A stretch of 41,824 bases of DNA from Chloroflexota bacterium (GTDB lineage Bacteria; Chloroflexota; Anaerolineae; Anaerolineales; UBA4823): assembly GCA_012798185.1 (NCBI GenBank), contig JAAZNS010000508.1:1-41824 (forward strand). Direction: 5' to 3'. The notes under the pieces are model-generated. The model saw nothing but the letters and a program-made list of their open reading frames with translations. It was not told the origin of the DNA and ran no database searches. The translations under genes were made by a program, and so were the position numbers. Positions 14,626-23,286 of the stretch are shown in pieces; position 1 is the first letter of the stretch, and every line of letters begins with the position of its first letter.

Positions 14626-16587
14626 TTATGATTCTATCCCATCCTGTAGTTGCAAAAGTGAGAAAAACATTTCCACCGCCCGCGGGTCGAAATGCTTCCC
14701 CGCTTGCTCTCGGATATATGCCAGGGCTTTTTCCTGCGACCATGCAGGACGGTAAGGGCGTTCGCTGGTCAGTGCATCCCACACATCCACTACTGCGAAC
14801 AGACGCGCTGCCAGGGGAATTTCATCTCCTTTTAATCCATCGGGGTAACCGGTGCCATCCCATTTCTCATGGTGCGAATAAGGAATATCCAGTGCTGGGC
14901 GCAGGTACTCGATGGGCGAAAACATCTCGTAAGCATATTGGGGATGAAGACGCATAATTGCCCATTCTTCTTCGGTCAGAGGACCCGGCTTGAGCAAAAT
15001 GGAATCGGGGATGCCCATTTTTCCCATATCGTGGAGCAAGGCGCCCCGGCGCACATGCACCAGTTCACTATCCATCATCCCGAAGGCGCGCGCCAGCCGC
15101 ACAGTCATATCAGCTACCCGCTGGGTATGACCTTCGGTTTCTTTATCGCGTAAATCGAGGGCGCGTGAAAGGCCCTGGATTGTGGCGTCGTATGCCATGG
15201 TTAATTGGGCATTAGTGCTATGCAGGTCTTTGAACAGTGTCAGATTGTCGATGGCAATAGCGATCTGACTTGCCAGGGTTTCCAGGAAAGCCAGCCATTG
15301 ATTATCGGGGTTCAACGGAGTCCGGCTGTATACTTCCAGCACCCCTTTTACTTGTCCTTTAGCAATAAAGGGAACGCCAAAAAATGAGACAAAACCTTCA
15401 TCCACATAAAAAGAAGACTGCACCTTATCGCCGGCTTCCTGGCTTAGGTCTGGAATACAGATCGTTTTGCGCTCTAAGGCAGCCCGCAAGGCATAGCCTT
15501 CTTCCAGCCGTGAACGGGTGCGGCTGAGGTTGTAGGTGCGAAATCCCCGCCCGGCAGTAAATTCCAGCGTCAGGGTATGAGGATCCAGCATGAAAACGGC
15601 AGCAGCGTCCACTTCCAATTGTGCCAGAGTGTGTTCCAGGAAAACATTCAAGGTGACTTTAAGATCAAAACTGCTGGCAACTGTCAACTGGATATCATGC
15701 AGCGCCTGAGTATGCCGGAGGTGGCGCTGTACATCGTCGAACAACCGGGAGCGGCGGATGGCATTGCCAGCCATTTCTGCCATTGCAGAAAGAAGCCTGA
15801 TTTCATTTTCTGAAACCGGCTTTACATCCGGTTTATTAAGTCGGGATGCCAGGAAGACGCCCAAGAAATCATTTTCCGATTGCAGAGGAACAATAACCAT
15901 TGGACCGCTTTCGGTGATATGACGGAGAGTTTCCACCCGTAAAGGCTCTTTGCTGTAATCGGGTGTGATAAAAGGCTGGCGGGAAAGCAGAACACGCCCG
16001 CTGCCGCCCTGATGGGAGGGAAAAGAATTGCCGATTTCGGGTGCTGCATTCCCGGTAGCGTGGGTGAAGGTAAATTTTTGGCTTTCCTCATCGAATAGAA
16101 GTACTGCGCCGCCGTCAGTCTCAACTACCCGCTGCATTTCATTGAGCAAGATCGGTATCATTTCATCGGGTGTTTGCGCTTCGCGCAGACGACTAGAAAG
16201 GGTGAACAATGCTTCTAATTCTTCAGAGCGGGTACGGTAAAGCGCTTCTGCTTGCTTTTGCTGGGTGAAGAGGCGGGCATTGGTAATCGCCAAAGCCGCC
16301 TGATCGGCAATTCCCGATAATAATGCCACATCGTCTGGGGAATATTCGCGGTTGATACTGACAGAAGCGCCCCATAGCACGCCAATGGTTTCATCGCTCA
16401 CCTGGATATAACCGATTATTACCGAGCGATAATCTCTTTCGACTATCCCAGTAATCCCCAATTGTTTAATAATATCTGAAGCGTTGATAATCAAGACTGG
16501 AGAATGATTTTGATTTACATTTTCTACCACGCTGGGCGGAAATTTGGGCAAAATAAGATATTCTTCTTCGGGCATTCCTACCGCCAT
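14626..16587 (-). CDS. Multi-GAF HD-GYP domain protein (C-terminal part of a split receiver-PAS-GAF-HD-GYP protein)
   Basis: HD-GYP domains hydrolyse cyclic di-GMP (or cGAMP) in the cytoplasm. This 653-residue frame contains the remainder of one GAF domain (about 1-125), two full GAF domains (about 135-290 and 300-465), and an HD-GYP domain at about 475-645. The latter shows GHTQRVADMTVRLAR, ALLHDMGKMGIPDSIL and HHEKWDGTGYPDGLKGDEIP, so the metal-binding and GYP residues are intact. The ATG at 16587 lies inside the first GAF domain. The same frame runs upstream through IVNIYLYNPEIDLFYPA to TAA 16663-16665, then continues into the receiver-PAS gene. It is therefore either an independently restarted fragment or the downstream half of a nonsense-split gene. 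Confidence 0.85.
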   Translation of the reverse strand: MAVGMPEEEYLILPKFPPSVVENVNQNHSPVLIINASDIIKQLGITGIVERDYRSVIIGYIQVSDETIGVLWGASVSINREYSPDDVALLSGIADQAALAITNARLFTQQKQAEALYRTRSEELEALFTLSSRLREAQTPDEMIPILLNEMQRVVETDGGAVLLFDEESQKFTFTHATGNAAPEIGNSFPSHQGGSGRVLLSRQPFITPDYSKEPLRVETLRHITESGPMVIVPLQSENDFLGVFLASRLNKPDVKPVSENEIRLLSAMAEMAGNAIRRSRLFDDVQRHLRHTQALHDIQLTVASSFDLKVTLNVFLEHTLAQLEVDAAAVFMLDPHTLTLEFTAGRGFRTYNLSRTRSRLEEGYALRAALERKTICIPDLSQEAGDKVQSSFYVDEGFVSFFGVPFIAKGQVKGVLEVYSRTPLNPDNQWLAFLETLASQIAIAIDNLTLFKDLHSTNAQLTMAYDATIQGLSRALDLRDKETEGHTQRVADMTVRLARAFGMMDSELVHVRRGALLHDMGKMGIPDSILLKPGPLTEEEWAIMRLHPQYAYEMFSPIEYLRPALDIPYSHHEKWDGTGYPDGLKGDEIPLAARLFAVVDVWDALTSERPYRPAWSQEKALAYIREQAGKHFDPRAVEMFFSLLQLQDGIES

Positions 16588-16662
16588 CGCAGGGTAAAAA
16601 AGATCAATTTCCGGGTTATAGAGATATATATTGACAATAGGTAAGTCCAGCGATTTGGATGT

Positions 16663-17550
16663 TTATTCGCATATGGCAATTAATGATTCTTGTAAATCCA
16701 GAGAAGCGTTCAAGCGGGAAGCGATACGCAGCAAGGTTGCCGCGCGGGCTGCTTCGTGGCGGATACGATCATCTGCCAGTTTGGCAGCGGTGATGTCTTC
16801 GAGCGTGCCGTCGTAATAAATGATTTTTCCGGTTTCATCGCGTATTGCTCGGGCATTTTCCCGCACGTAAATCGGGCTGCCATCTTTTTTATAAAGAACG
16901 ATCTCCATGCCCTGGGCAATGCCCTCTTTTTCCAGTTCTTCACGGATTTTCACTCGTTGAGCGACAGTTTGGAGTCTGCTGTCTTCCAGATTTTGTTTTG
17001 CCAATTCATCGAAAGATTCATAGCCAAGCATGCGCACAGCTGCCGGATTAGCCATAAGTATTTTTCCATCAGGCGTGGTGCGATAAATGCCGATGGTGGC
17101 GTTTTCATATACAGAACGAAAACGCTCTTCGCTTTCCCGCAGAGCCATTTCTGCCTGCTGGCGTTCTATACGCACTTGTTTTTCTTCCAAAGCGCGTAAA
17201 ATCGCCGGACCCAGCCGTTTGATATGTTCTTTGATTACGTAGTCAGATGCCCCCGCTTTCATGCAAGAGACTGCTGTATCTTCATTCAAGGAGCCTGTCA
17301 GCATAATCAGCGGTGTGAGAGGAGTGCGCTCCAGCGCCAGTTTTAAGGCAGATAAACCATCGAATTGAGGAAGCCGATAATCTGATACGATAATATCGGG
17401 TTGAAATTTTTCCAAAGCAGACAGATAATCTTCGCGGGTCTCCACTACCTGAAATTCGCACGATTTTAAATCCTTGGAAATCTCCCGTTGAGCCAGTTTG
17501 GCGTCTGTAGGTAAGTCTTCGACAAGTAAAATTCGGATTGCATCATCCAT
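16663..17550 (-). CDS. Response regulator receiver with PAS domain (N-terminal part of the split protein)
   Basis: Residues 1-120 form a receiver domain: acidic pocket VEDLPTD, phosphoacceptor Asp57 in IIVSDYRLPQFDG, MLTGSLNE with the conserved Thr, and the Lys-containing DYVIKEHI. A coiled linker leads to a PAS/PAC domain (about 145-265: FRSVYENATIGIYRT, GKIIYYDGTLEDIT). The frame stops just after LRIASRLNASLDLQESLIAI, which is the first part of a GAF domain. Coding continues in the same frame after TAA into the GAF-HD-GYP gene, giving a virtual 974-codon protein. AAGG precedes the ATG at good spacing. It is downstream of a multi-PAS histidine kinase by 27 bases and is its probable phosphorelay partner. 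Confidence 0.85.
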   Translation of the reverse strand: MDDAIRILLVEDLPTDAKLAQREISKDLKSCEFQVVETREDYLSALEKFQPDIIVSDYRLPQFDGLSALKLALERTPLTPLIMLTGSLNEDTAVSCMKAGASDYVIKEHIKRLGPAILRALEEKQVRIERQQAEMALRESEERFRSVYENATIGIYRTTPDGKILMANPAAVRMLGYESFDELAKQNLEDSRLQTVAQRVKIREELEKEGIAQGMEIVLYKKDGSPIYVRENARAIRDETGKIIYYDGTLEDITAAKLADDRIRHEAARAATLLRIASRLNASLDLQESLIAICE

Positions 17551-17577
17551 AATGCACCTTAATTGATCTCATAAAAT

Positions 17578-20500
17578 TCATAAATATGCCTTTTTGGGTA
17601 GAGAGAAGTAAAATGTAGCACCTTTACCTACCTCTCCTTCACCCCAAACCCGCCCGCCATGGCGTTGGATAACTCGCTCAACAATAGCTAAACCGACACC
17701 CGTGCCTTCGAAATCTCGCTCGCTGTGCAGCCGGTGGAAGACGCCAAAAAGCTGGTGGGCGTAATTCATGTCGAAACCGGCGCCGTTATCCCGCACGAAA
17801 TACACAGTTTCAGTTTCATTAGGGGTGCAACCGATTTCAATTTTGGCTTGGGCTTGTTTAGAAGAAAATTTTATTGCATTGGAAATCAAGTTTGCCCACA
17901 CTTGTTTTATTAATGATGGGTCTCCAATACTTGGCGTTAGTGTATCAATTTTTATATCTATCCTATTCTGTTCCTGCTGAGGCACGAGTTCCTCGCATAT
18001 TGAAGTTACTAGGTACTGCATATCAATTTGAGCAGTACGCATTTCGGTGCGATTCAAGCGAGAGAATGCCAGCAGGTCGTCGATCAACTGACTCATCCAC
18101 CGGCTGTTATCGCTGATTACAGAAAAAAGGCGCTGTCCCTCTTCATCCAACACCGAGGAATAATCCTCAAGAATAATACGGGAGAAGCCGTCGATTGCCC
18201 TTAAGGGAGCGCGCAGGTCATGAGAAACAGAATAAGTAAACGCCTCCATTTCTCTGTTTGCCGATTCGAACTGGTGTGTGCGGTTGATGACCCGTTGTTC
18301 TAGCTCTTCATTAAGACGCCGTATTTCTTGTTCTGCGTTTTTTCGCTCGGTAATGTCCATCAATTGTCCTAATATTTTTCTTTTGCCGGTGGAATCTTCA
18401 AAAGCTGTGACAGTCATTTCCACTTGCCGGTTTTCGCCGTCTTTGCGGACAATGCCAAACTCATAACGCGATGGCGGTTCTTCGCCTTTTATACGACGGT
18501 TATAACGGTCTTGCACCAAACTGAGGCTCGATATATCTAAGAATTTTTGGAATTTGCTTCCGATGATTTCATCGAGCGGGTATCCCAGAGTGTTTGACAA
18601 TTCTTGATTGGCATATTCCATGACCGCAGTATCGTTCACAATAAAAATTCCGATGGGGGAAGATTCTACTACAGTGCGATAGCGTTCTTCGCTTGATCGC
18701 AATGCTTCTTCAGCATGCACGCGATCGGTAATGTCCATTATTTGCCCCATAATCTTTTTATTCCCGGTGGAATCTTCGATTTTTATGGAAGTCATTTCAA
18801 CATGTCGTTGTGCACCGTCTTTGCGAATGATATTGAATTTGTATTGGTTAGGAACATACTCGCCCTGCATACGCCGGTTGAAGTGGTCGTATACCAGGGC
18901 TCTGTTTTCTTCATCCATCACCTTGGATGCTATTTCATGACCAATGATTTCCTCGGGAGAGTAGCCAAAGATTTTACACATTTCTTTATTGGCATACTCA
19001 ATCAGCGCATCTTTGTTTGCGATATAAAATCCGATAGGTGATGATTCAACCACCGTTCGGAAGCGTTCTTCGCTTTTGCGCAACGCTTCTTCAGCTCGCT
19101 TGCGCTCAGTGATGGGTTTATGTTGGATTACCGCGTTGGTCAGTTTTCCGTTGGCGTCGATGATCGGGAAAATGGTTACATCCAGGATAACCGTTGTAGG
19201 GTTTTCCACATGCCATTCTTCTATTCGAGAAGTATCATAGGTGATTTCAAATTGAACCGGCTCGAGTTTTTCATACATATGCTCAATGATTGGCAGAAGC
19301 CCTTGTTCGATAACAATAGCATCCTTGAAGATATTGTATTTATTGACTACCATTTCATCGGTGATGTGCAGCAAGTCTTTACACGCTTGATTGATCCGGA
19401 TCAGGGTGCCTTTTTCATCGGATATCCAGAAGGGGTAAGGGCTTTGTTCGATTATTTCATTAAGAAAAGCTTCTGAGTTGCGCAGTGCCTCTTCAGCCTG
19501 CTGGCGGGAGGTGATATCGATATGGAATGAGAGCAGAGCATCTTCCCCTTCCCAGGGGAATTTAATGGTGAAATCTTCGATGGTCAACGGGTTACCTGAC
19601 TTATGGAGACCTCTAAAGGATTTAGGGGTTTCCAACCGATTCCCCTGGGTAATGGATTGAAATATCCCGATGACCTTTTGGATATCATCTGGATAGATAA
19701 AATCGGTGATATGCCTGCCGATGATTTCTTTGGGCGATTCATAGCCAAAAAGATGGCATTCAGCCAAATTGCAAAAGATAATTTCGCTGCCTTTGGTGAC
19801 CACCTGCCCAATTGGCGACTTCTCGAACAGGGCGCGGTATTTTTCTTCGGATGTCTTCAATGCCTGTTCGGCTTGTATGCGGTCGGTGATATCACGGATC
19901 ATAATTACAAATGAGGTGGCATTGCCTGCCTCATCGAAGATCGCCCGGGTGCTGATCTCTCCGGTGATGATTTCGCCATTTTCTCGGATAAGCCGCAGGT
20001 GATTCTTCCCTTTGTTGCCAGTTTCAGATACTGCCCGGAACATTTCCCTGGCAATAGCCATGTCATCTGGGTGGATGATTTTATTGCCTTTAACTCCGAT
20101 AAGATCACTGCTTGAGTGGAAGCCGAGCAATTCTGCGCTGCTTTGATTGCCGGCTATGAAAATGCCATAGAGATCGGTGAGCAGGATGGCATCTGGCGAA
20201 GTTTCGATCACTGTCTGATAACGGATATCGCTCTCTCTTAGTGCGGTCTGAGACAGGCGAATATCGCCGTATGATTTCGAAAGCGAGTAGGCAATCAGCA
20301 GGATCATGATGGGGTAGGCATATTCAACGGCGTAAATAAATAAATATAATCCTGTACTGACTGCTACATCATTTGCCATCGCGGCATACATAACCATCAT
20401 CGACACAAGAAGAGGAATAATTTCTTCTTTTTTATGGCGTTGGTAATAACGAAACCCGATATATAGAATCAGTAATCCCGCTGCCAGCCATGTTAGATAT

Positions 20501-20958
20501 AAGATGATCGTAAAAAACCCAGGAACGACTTCGTAATAAGTAATGCTTTGGTTATTGGGAAGCGGTATGGTCTTGATCGAGGGTTTGTCCATCATCCAGG
20601 TAAGATTGGAACGATCGAAAAGCTGGATTGCAGCCATCAGCAATAAGATGACAGTCAGCCAAACTATGGGGCGTTTGTTTACATAATGGGTGTAATCAGC
20701 CACGAACCAAAGGAAAAAACTCATTTGAAAGGCATTGGCGATTTGCTGGCTTCGTCCCCACTGCGCTCCTGCTGTAATGTTGGATGCATGGTACAGCTCA
20801 ATACAAAAAATATCATATAAGGTCGTGGAAAGGCTAAAAAGTGCGAAAATAAGGTGATAGCGCTTACTTCGGTCTCGAAAATACAACATCAAGTGGTAAA
20901 TTCCCACATAGAAAGCGATGCTGGCAATTATAAGAATTGGAATGGAATATTGATTCAT
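17578..20958 (-). CDS. 7TM-type multi-PAS sensor histidine kinase
   Basis: The protein has about 1126 residues. The N-terminal 235 hold roughly seven transmembrane helices resembling the histidine-kinase 7TM sensor region. Five PAS/PAC modules follow at about 245-370, 375-490, 495-625, 630-755 and 755-880, each preceded by a RYQTVIETSPD- or RTVVESSPIG-like start and ended by an MDITDR-type PAC motif. A HisKA domain carries the phosphoacceptor His in TYSVSHDLRAPLRAI, and the ATPase domain shows NLISNAIKFS, VRDNGAGFD and GTGVGLAIVERVIQRHGG. The last two PAS modules are alike and probably arose by internal duplication. I chose ATG 20958; an upstream in-frame TTG (20970) exists. It is co-directional with a second kinase upstream and a receiver-PAS gene downstream. 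Confidence 0.92.
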   Translation of the reverse strand: MNQYSIPILIIASIAFYVGIYHLMLYFRDRSKRYHLIFALFSLSTTLYDIFCIELYHASNITAGAQWGRSQQIANAFQMSFFLWFVADYTHYVNKRPIVWLTVILLLMAAIQLFDRSNLTWMMDKPSIKTIPLPNNQSITYYEVVPGFFTIILYLTWLAAGLLILYIGFRYYQRHKKEEIIPLLVSMMVMYAAMANDVAVSTGLYLFIYAVEYAYPIMILLIAYSLSKSYGDIRLSQTALRESDIRYQTVIETSPDAILLTDLYGIFIAGNQSSAELLGFHSSSDLIGVKGNKIIHPDDMAIAREMFRAVSETGNKGKNHLRLIRENGEIITGEISTRAIFDEAGNATSFVIMIRDITDRIQAEQALKTSEEKYRALFEKSPIGQVVTKGSEIIFCNLAECHLFGYESPKEIIGRHITDFIYPDDIQKVIGIFQSITQGNRLETPKSFRGLHKSGNPLTIEDFTIKFPWEGEDALLSFHIDITSRQQAEEALRNSEAFLNEIIEQSPYPFWISDEKGTLIRINQACKDLLHITDEMVVNKYNIFKDAIVIEQGLLPIIEHMYEKLEPVQFEITYDTSRIEEWHVENPTTVILDVTIFPIIDANGKLTNAVIQHKPITERKRAEEALRKSEERFRTVVESSPIGFYIANKDALIEYANKEMCKIFGYSPEEIIGHEIASKVMDEENRALVYDHFNRRMQGEYVPNQYKFNIIRKDGAQRHVEMTSIKIEDSTGNKKIMGQIMDITDRVHAEEALRSSEERYRTVVESSPIGIFIVNDTAVMEYANQELSNTLGYPLDEIIGSKFQKFLDISSLSLVQDRYNRRIKGEEPPSRYEFGIVRKDGENRQVEMTVTAFEDSTGKRKILGQLMDITERKNAEQEIRRLNEELEQRVINRTHQFESANREMEAFTYSVSHDLRAPLRAIDGFSRIILEDYSSVLDEEGQRLFSVISDNSRWMSQLIDDLLAFSRLNRTEMRTAQIDMQYLVTSICEELVPQQEQNRIDIKIDTLTPSIGDPSLIKQVWANLISNAIKFSSKQAQAKIEIGCTPNETETVYFVRDNGAGFDMNYAHQLFGVFHRLHSERDFEGTGVGLAIVERVIQRHGGRVWGEGEVGKGATFYFSLPKKAYL

Positions 20959-21012
20959 AAAAAAATTCAAACGCCTAAATTATGGCTAATTCTCTTACAA
21001 CATCTTTGCATC

Positions 21013-21108
21013 TTACCCTGCCTGATGCGGGAGAGAGAAATAGAAAATGGCGCCTTGCCCTACGGCGCTCTCTGCCCATACCCGTCCGCCATGGCGCAGG
21101 ATGATGCG
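21013..21108 (-). pseudogene. Detached C-terminal coding tail of the Cache histidine kinase
   Basis: In the same frame as the kinase, directly after TAG 21109-21111, 31 codons encode RIILRHGGRVWAESAVGQG followed by FYFSLPHQAG and a TAA. They align without gaps to the last part of the paralogous kinase (RVIQRHGGRVWGEGEVGKG, then FYFSLP). This is the final strand and helix of the ATPase domain, so losing it would probably destabilise the kinase. Confidence 0.8.
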
Positions 21109-23286
21109 CTACACGATTGCCAATCCAACACCGGTGCCCTCGAATTCTTTTTCGCTGTGCAAACGCTGAAATACCCCAAATAATTTTGAAGCATATTCCA
21201 TATCGAAACCAGCACCGTTATCGCGGACGAAATAAATGATTTCGGAATCGTTAGTTTGGCTGCCGATGGAAATAACCGGGCGAAGAACTTTTGCGGAAAA
21301 TTTAATGGCATTGCTGATCAGGTTATGCCACACCTGACGCATCAGAATTGGATCTCCCTTAATAGGAGGAAGACCATCGACGCGGAAATCTATGTGCGAG
21401 CGCTCTTCAGGGGTAGTCAATTCCTGATATACCGAGTTTGCCAATTCGGTCATCTCGACCGTTTCGGGCAGCATTTCGGTGCGCTGTAAACGGGAAAACG
21501 CCAATAGATCATCGATCAGCTTACTCATCCTTTGTGCATTTTCGCGGATAACGTCGAACAGATGCCTGCCCTCTTCATCTAAAAATGCAAGGTAATCTTC
21601 TTGAATGATGTGTGCATAGCCATTGATAGCTCGCAGAGGCGCCCGCAGATCGTGGGATACGGAATAAGAAAAGGCTTCCAGTTCTTTGTTAGCTGTAGAA
21701 AGGTGATCGGCTTGAGCCTGAAGCTTTTGGTTAAGGTTTAAGATCTCTTGTTCTACCCGCTTGTGCTCGCTGATATCTTCGACAGTAAGAAGGAGGTGAG
21801 GATGTCCATCGGAAATAAATGTAGTAAAACGGCAATTAAACCAGGCTTCTTTTCCAAAGGTAGTCTTAATAAAAATTTCTTTTTTGGTTTCCACAAGGCT
21901 ATCGCGAGCATCCAATGCAATTTGGTAAAGCCCCGATTGTTTCCATGAATCAATGTGATGATAATTTTGGGCTAATAATTGCTCATTGGTGGCGTTTACC
22001 AATCTTCCCAGAGCTTCATTTGCCAGGATGCATTGCCCGGTGTCGTCGTATACTGCAATGCCGGTGGTGGATGCTGAAAGGATTTCTTTTTGGAAATTGA
22101 GGGCATTTTGTAATTGCTGCGTCCGCTCAGCAACTTTGGTTTCCAAATTTTGCAGCATTTCACGCAATTGGGCGGTCATACTGTTGAAGGCTTCTGCTAA
22201 ATTGATAACTTCTTTTGGACCGCTTACTACCACTTGCAAATCCATTTCGCCGCCGGCAATGCGGGTGGCAGTATTCTCTAGGTTAATCAGAGATGCAGCC
22301 AGACGGCGCGATAATAAAGAAGCCAGCAGGGCAGCCAAAACCGCAACCACAATGATAATGATAATTCCCCGCGCTGCGTTCCACATGATCTTTTCATAGG
22401 CTTCTTGCCAGGGGATTTCTATTACCACAGCCCAATCGGGTGTCCCTAATGGCACATAATTCCCCACTACCAGAATATCCGCAATGCCCATGTAAGTGCT
22501 TGGTTCTTGAGGAGGCGCGGAAGAACCTGCCTTAGTGAAATCATCGATCGTTTTTATATAACGCTTGTTCTTGCCTTTAAGTACAAGTGCTGCATCTTTA
22601 TAGGCGATCAAATTTCCCGTGCGGTCGATTACATAAGCATAGCCTTTCTCGCCTACTCTTAGATTTTCCACCAGATCCCACATGAATTTCAAATTGGTCT
22701 CAGCCAGGATAACCCCTTTATACTGGTGAAAAACATCCCAAAAAGGCGTTGCCATGATGATCAAAGGCTCATAGGTATCAGGATCAATATAAACCTGGCT
22801 GATAAAGCGATTACCCTTTTGAATTTGCAGTAAGGCTTCTTCTGGCAACATCTTGAGTAAACGATCGGGCGCTTCGTACGATTTTCGGGAAGCTTGAGCT
22901 AATACCTTGTTGCGGGTGTCTAATAATATCAGCTGTCGAAACGCAGGCTGCAAACCTAATAGACTTTCCAAGACATATTTTTGTTCTTCAGCTGGTTTAA
23001 GCGCCAGATCGGTAAGCCATATGGCTGTATCCATTGAATTGAACTTTTCTTGGATGAAGTTACTCACACTTTGGGCGGTTTGCTGGGCAACAAGATATTG
23101 ATAATCGGAAATGACTAATCTTTGGGATTGAATATTGGAGAGAAGCTGCAGAGTTCCTGAGAAAAGCAGCGCCAGCACACTCAACCCTACAAAAACCCAA
23201 ACCAATGTGGCGTAGAGTGTAAGTGCGTCCTTAGATTGTCTTGCGTGCTTATCCATCAAATGCTTACCTTGCTTACAAAAAATCAT
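21109..23286 (-). CDS. Cache-HAMP-PAS sensor histidine kinase, interrupted near the C-terminus by TAG
   Basis: The N-terminus has a transmembrane helix (TLVWVFVGLSVLALLFSG), a periplasmic Cache-type sensor domain at about 55-300 (FRQLILLDTRNKVLAQASR, GEKGYAYVIDRTGNLIAYKD), a second helix with IIIIIVVAVLAALLASLLSR, HAMP, PAS, HisKA (AFSYSVSHDLRAPLRAINGY) and an ATPase domain (NLISNAIKFS, VRDNGAGFD). It ends at GTGVGLAIV because of TAG at 21109-21111. The paralogue at 17578 has Glu there, so GAG to TAG is likely. A further 31 codons resembling the paralogue's C-terminus follow in frame. The likely ATG (23286) overlaps the TGA of the upstream binding-protein gene; ATG 23256 is an alternative start. 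That overlap implies translational coupling. Confidence 0.85.
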   Translation of the reverse strand: MIFCKQGKHLMDKHARQSKDALTLYATLVWVFVGLSVLALLFSGTLQLLSNIQSQRLVISDYQYLVAQQTAQSVSNFIQEKFNSMDTAIWLTDLALKPAEEQKYVLESLLGLQPAFRQLILLDTRNKVLAQASRKSYEAPDRLLKMLPEEALLQIQKGNRFISQVYIDPDTYEPLIIMATPFWDVFHQYKGVILAETNLKFMWDLVENLRVGEKGYAYVIDRTGNLIAYKDAALVLKGKNKRYIKTIDDFTKAGSSAPPQEPSTYMGIADILVVGNYVPLGTPDWAVVIEIPWQEAYEKIMWNAARGIIIIIVVAVLAALLASLLSRRLAASLINLENTATRIAGGEMDLQVVVSGPKEVINLAEAFNSMTAQLREMLQNLETKVAERTQQLQNALNFQKEILSASTTGIAVYDDTGQCILANEALGRLVNATNEQLLAQNYHHIDSWKQSGLYQIALDARDSLVETKKEIFIKTTFGKEAWFNCRFTTFISDGHPHLLLTVEDISEHKRVEQEILNLNQKLQAQADHLSTANKELEAFSYSVSHDLRAPLRAINGYAHIIQEDYLAFLDEEGRHLFDVIRENAQRMSKLIDDLLAFSRLQRTEMLPETVEMTELANSVYQELTTPEERSHIDFRVDGLPPIKGDPILMRQVWHNLISNAIKFSAKVLRPVISIGSQTNDSEIIYFVRDNGAGFDMEYASKLFGVFQRLHSEKEFEGTGVGLAIV

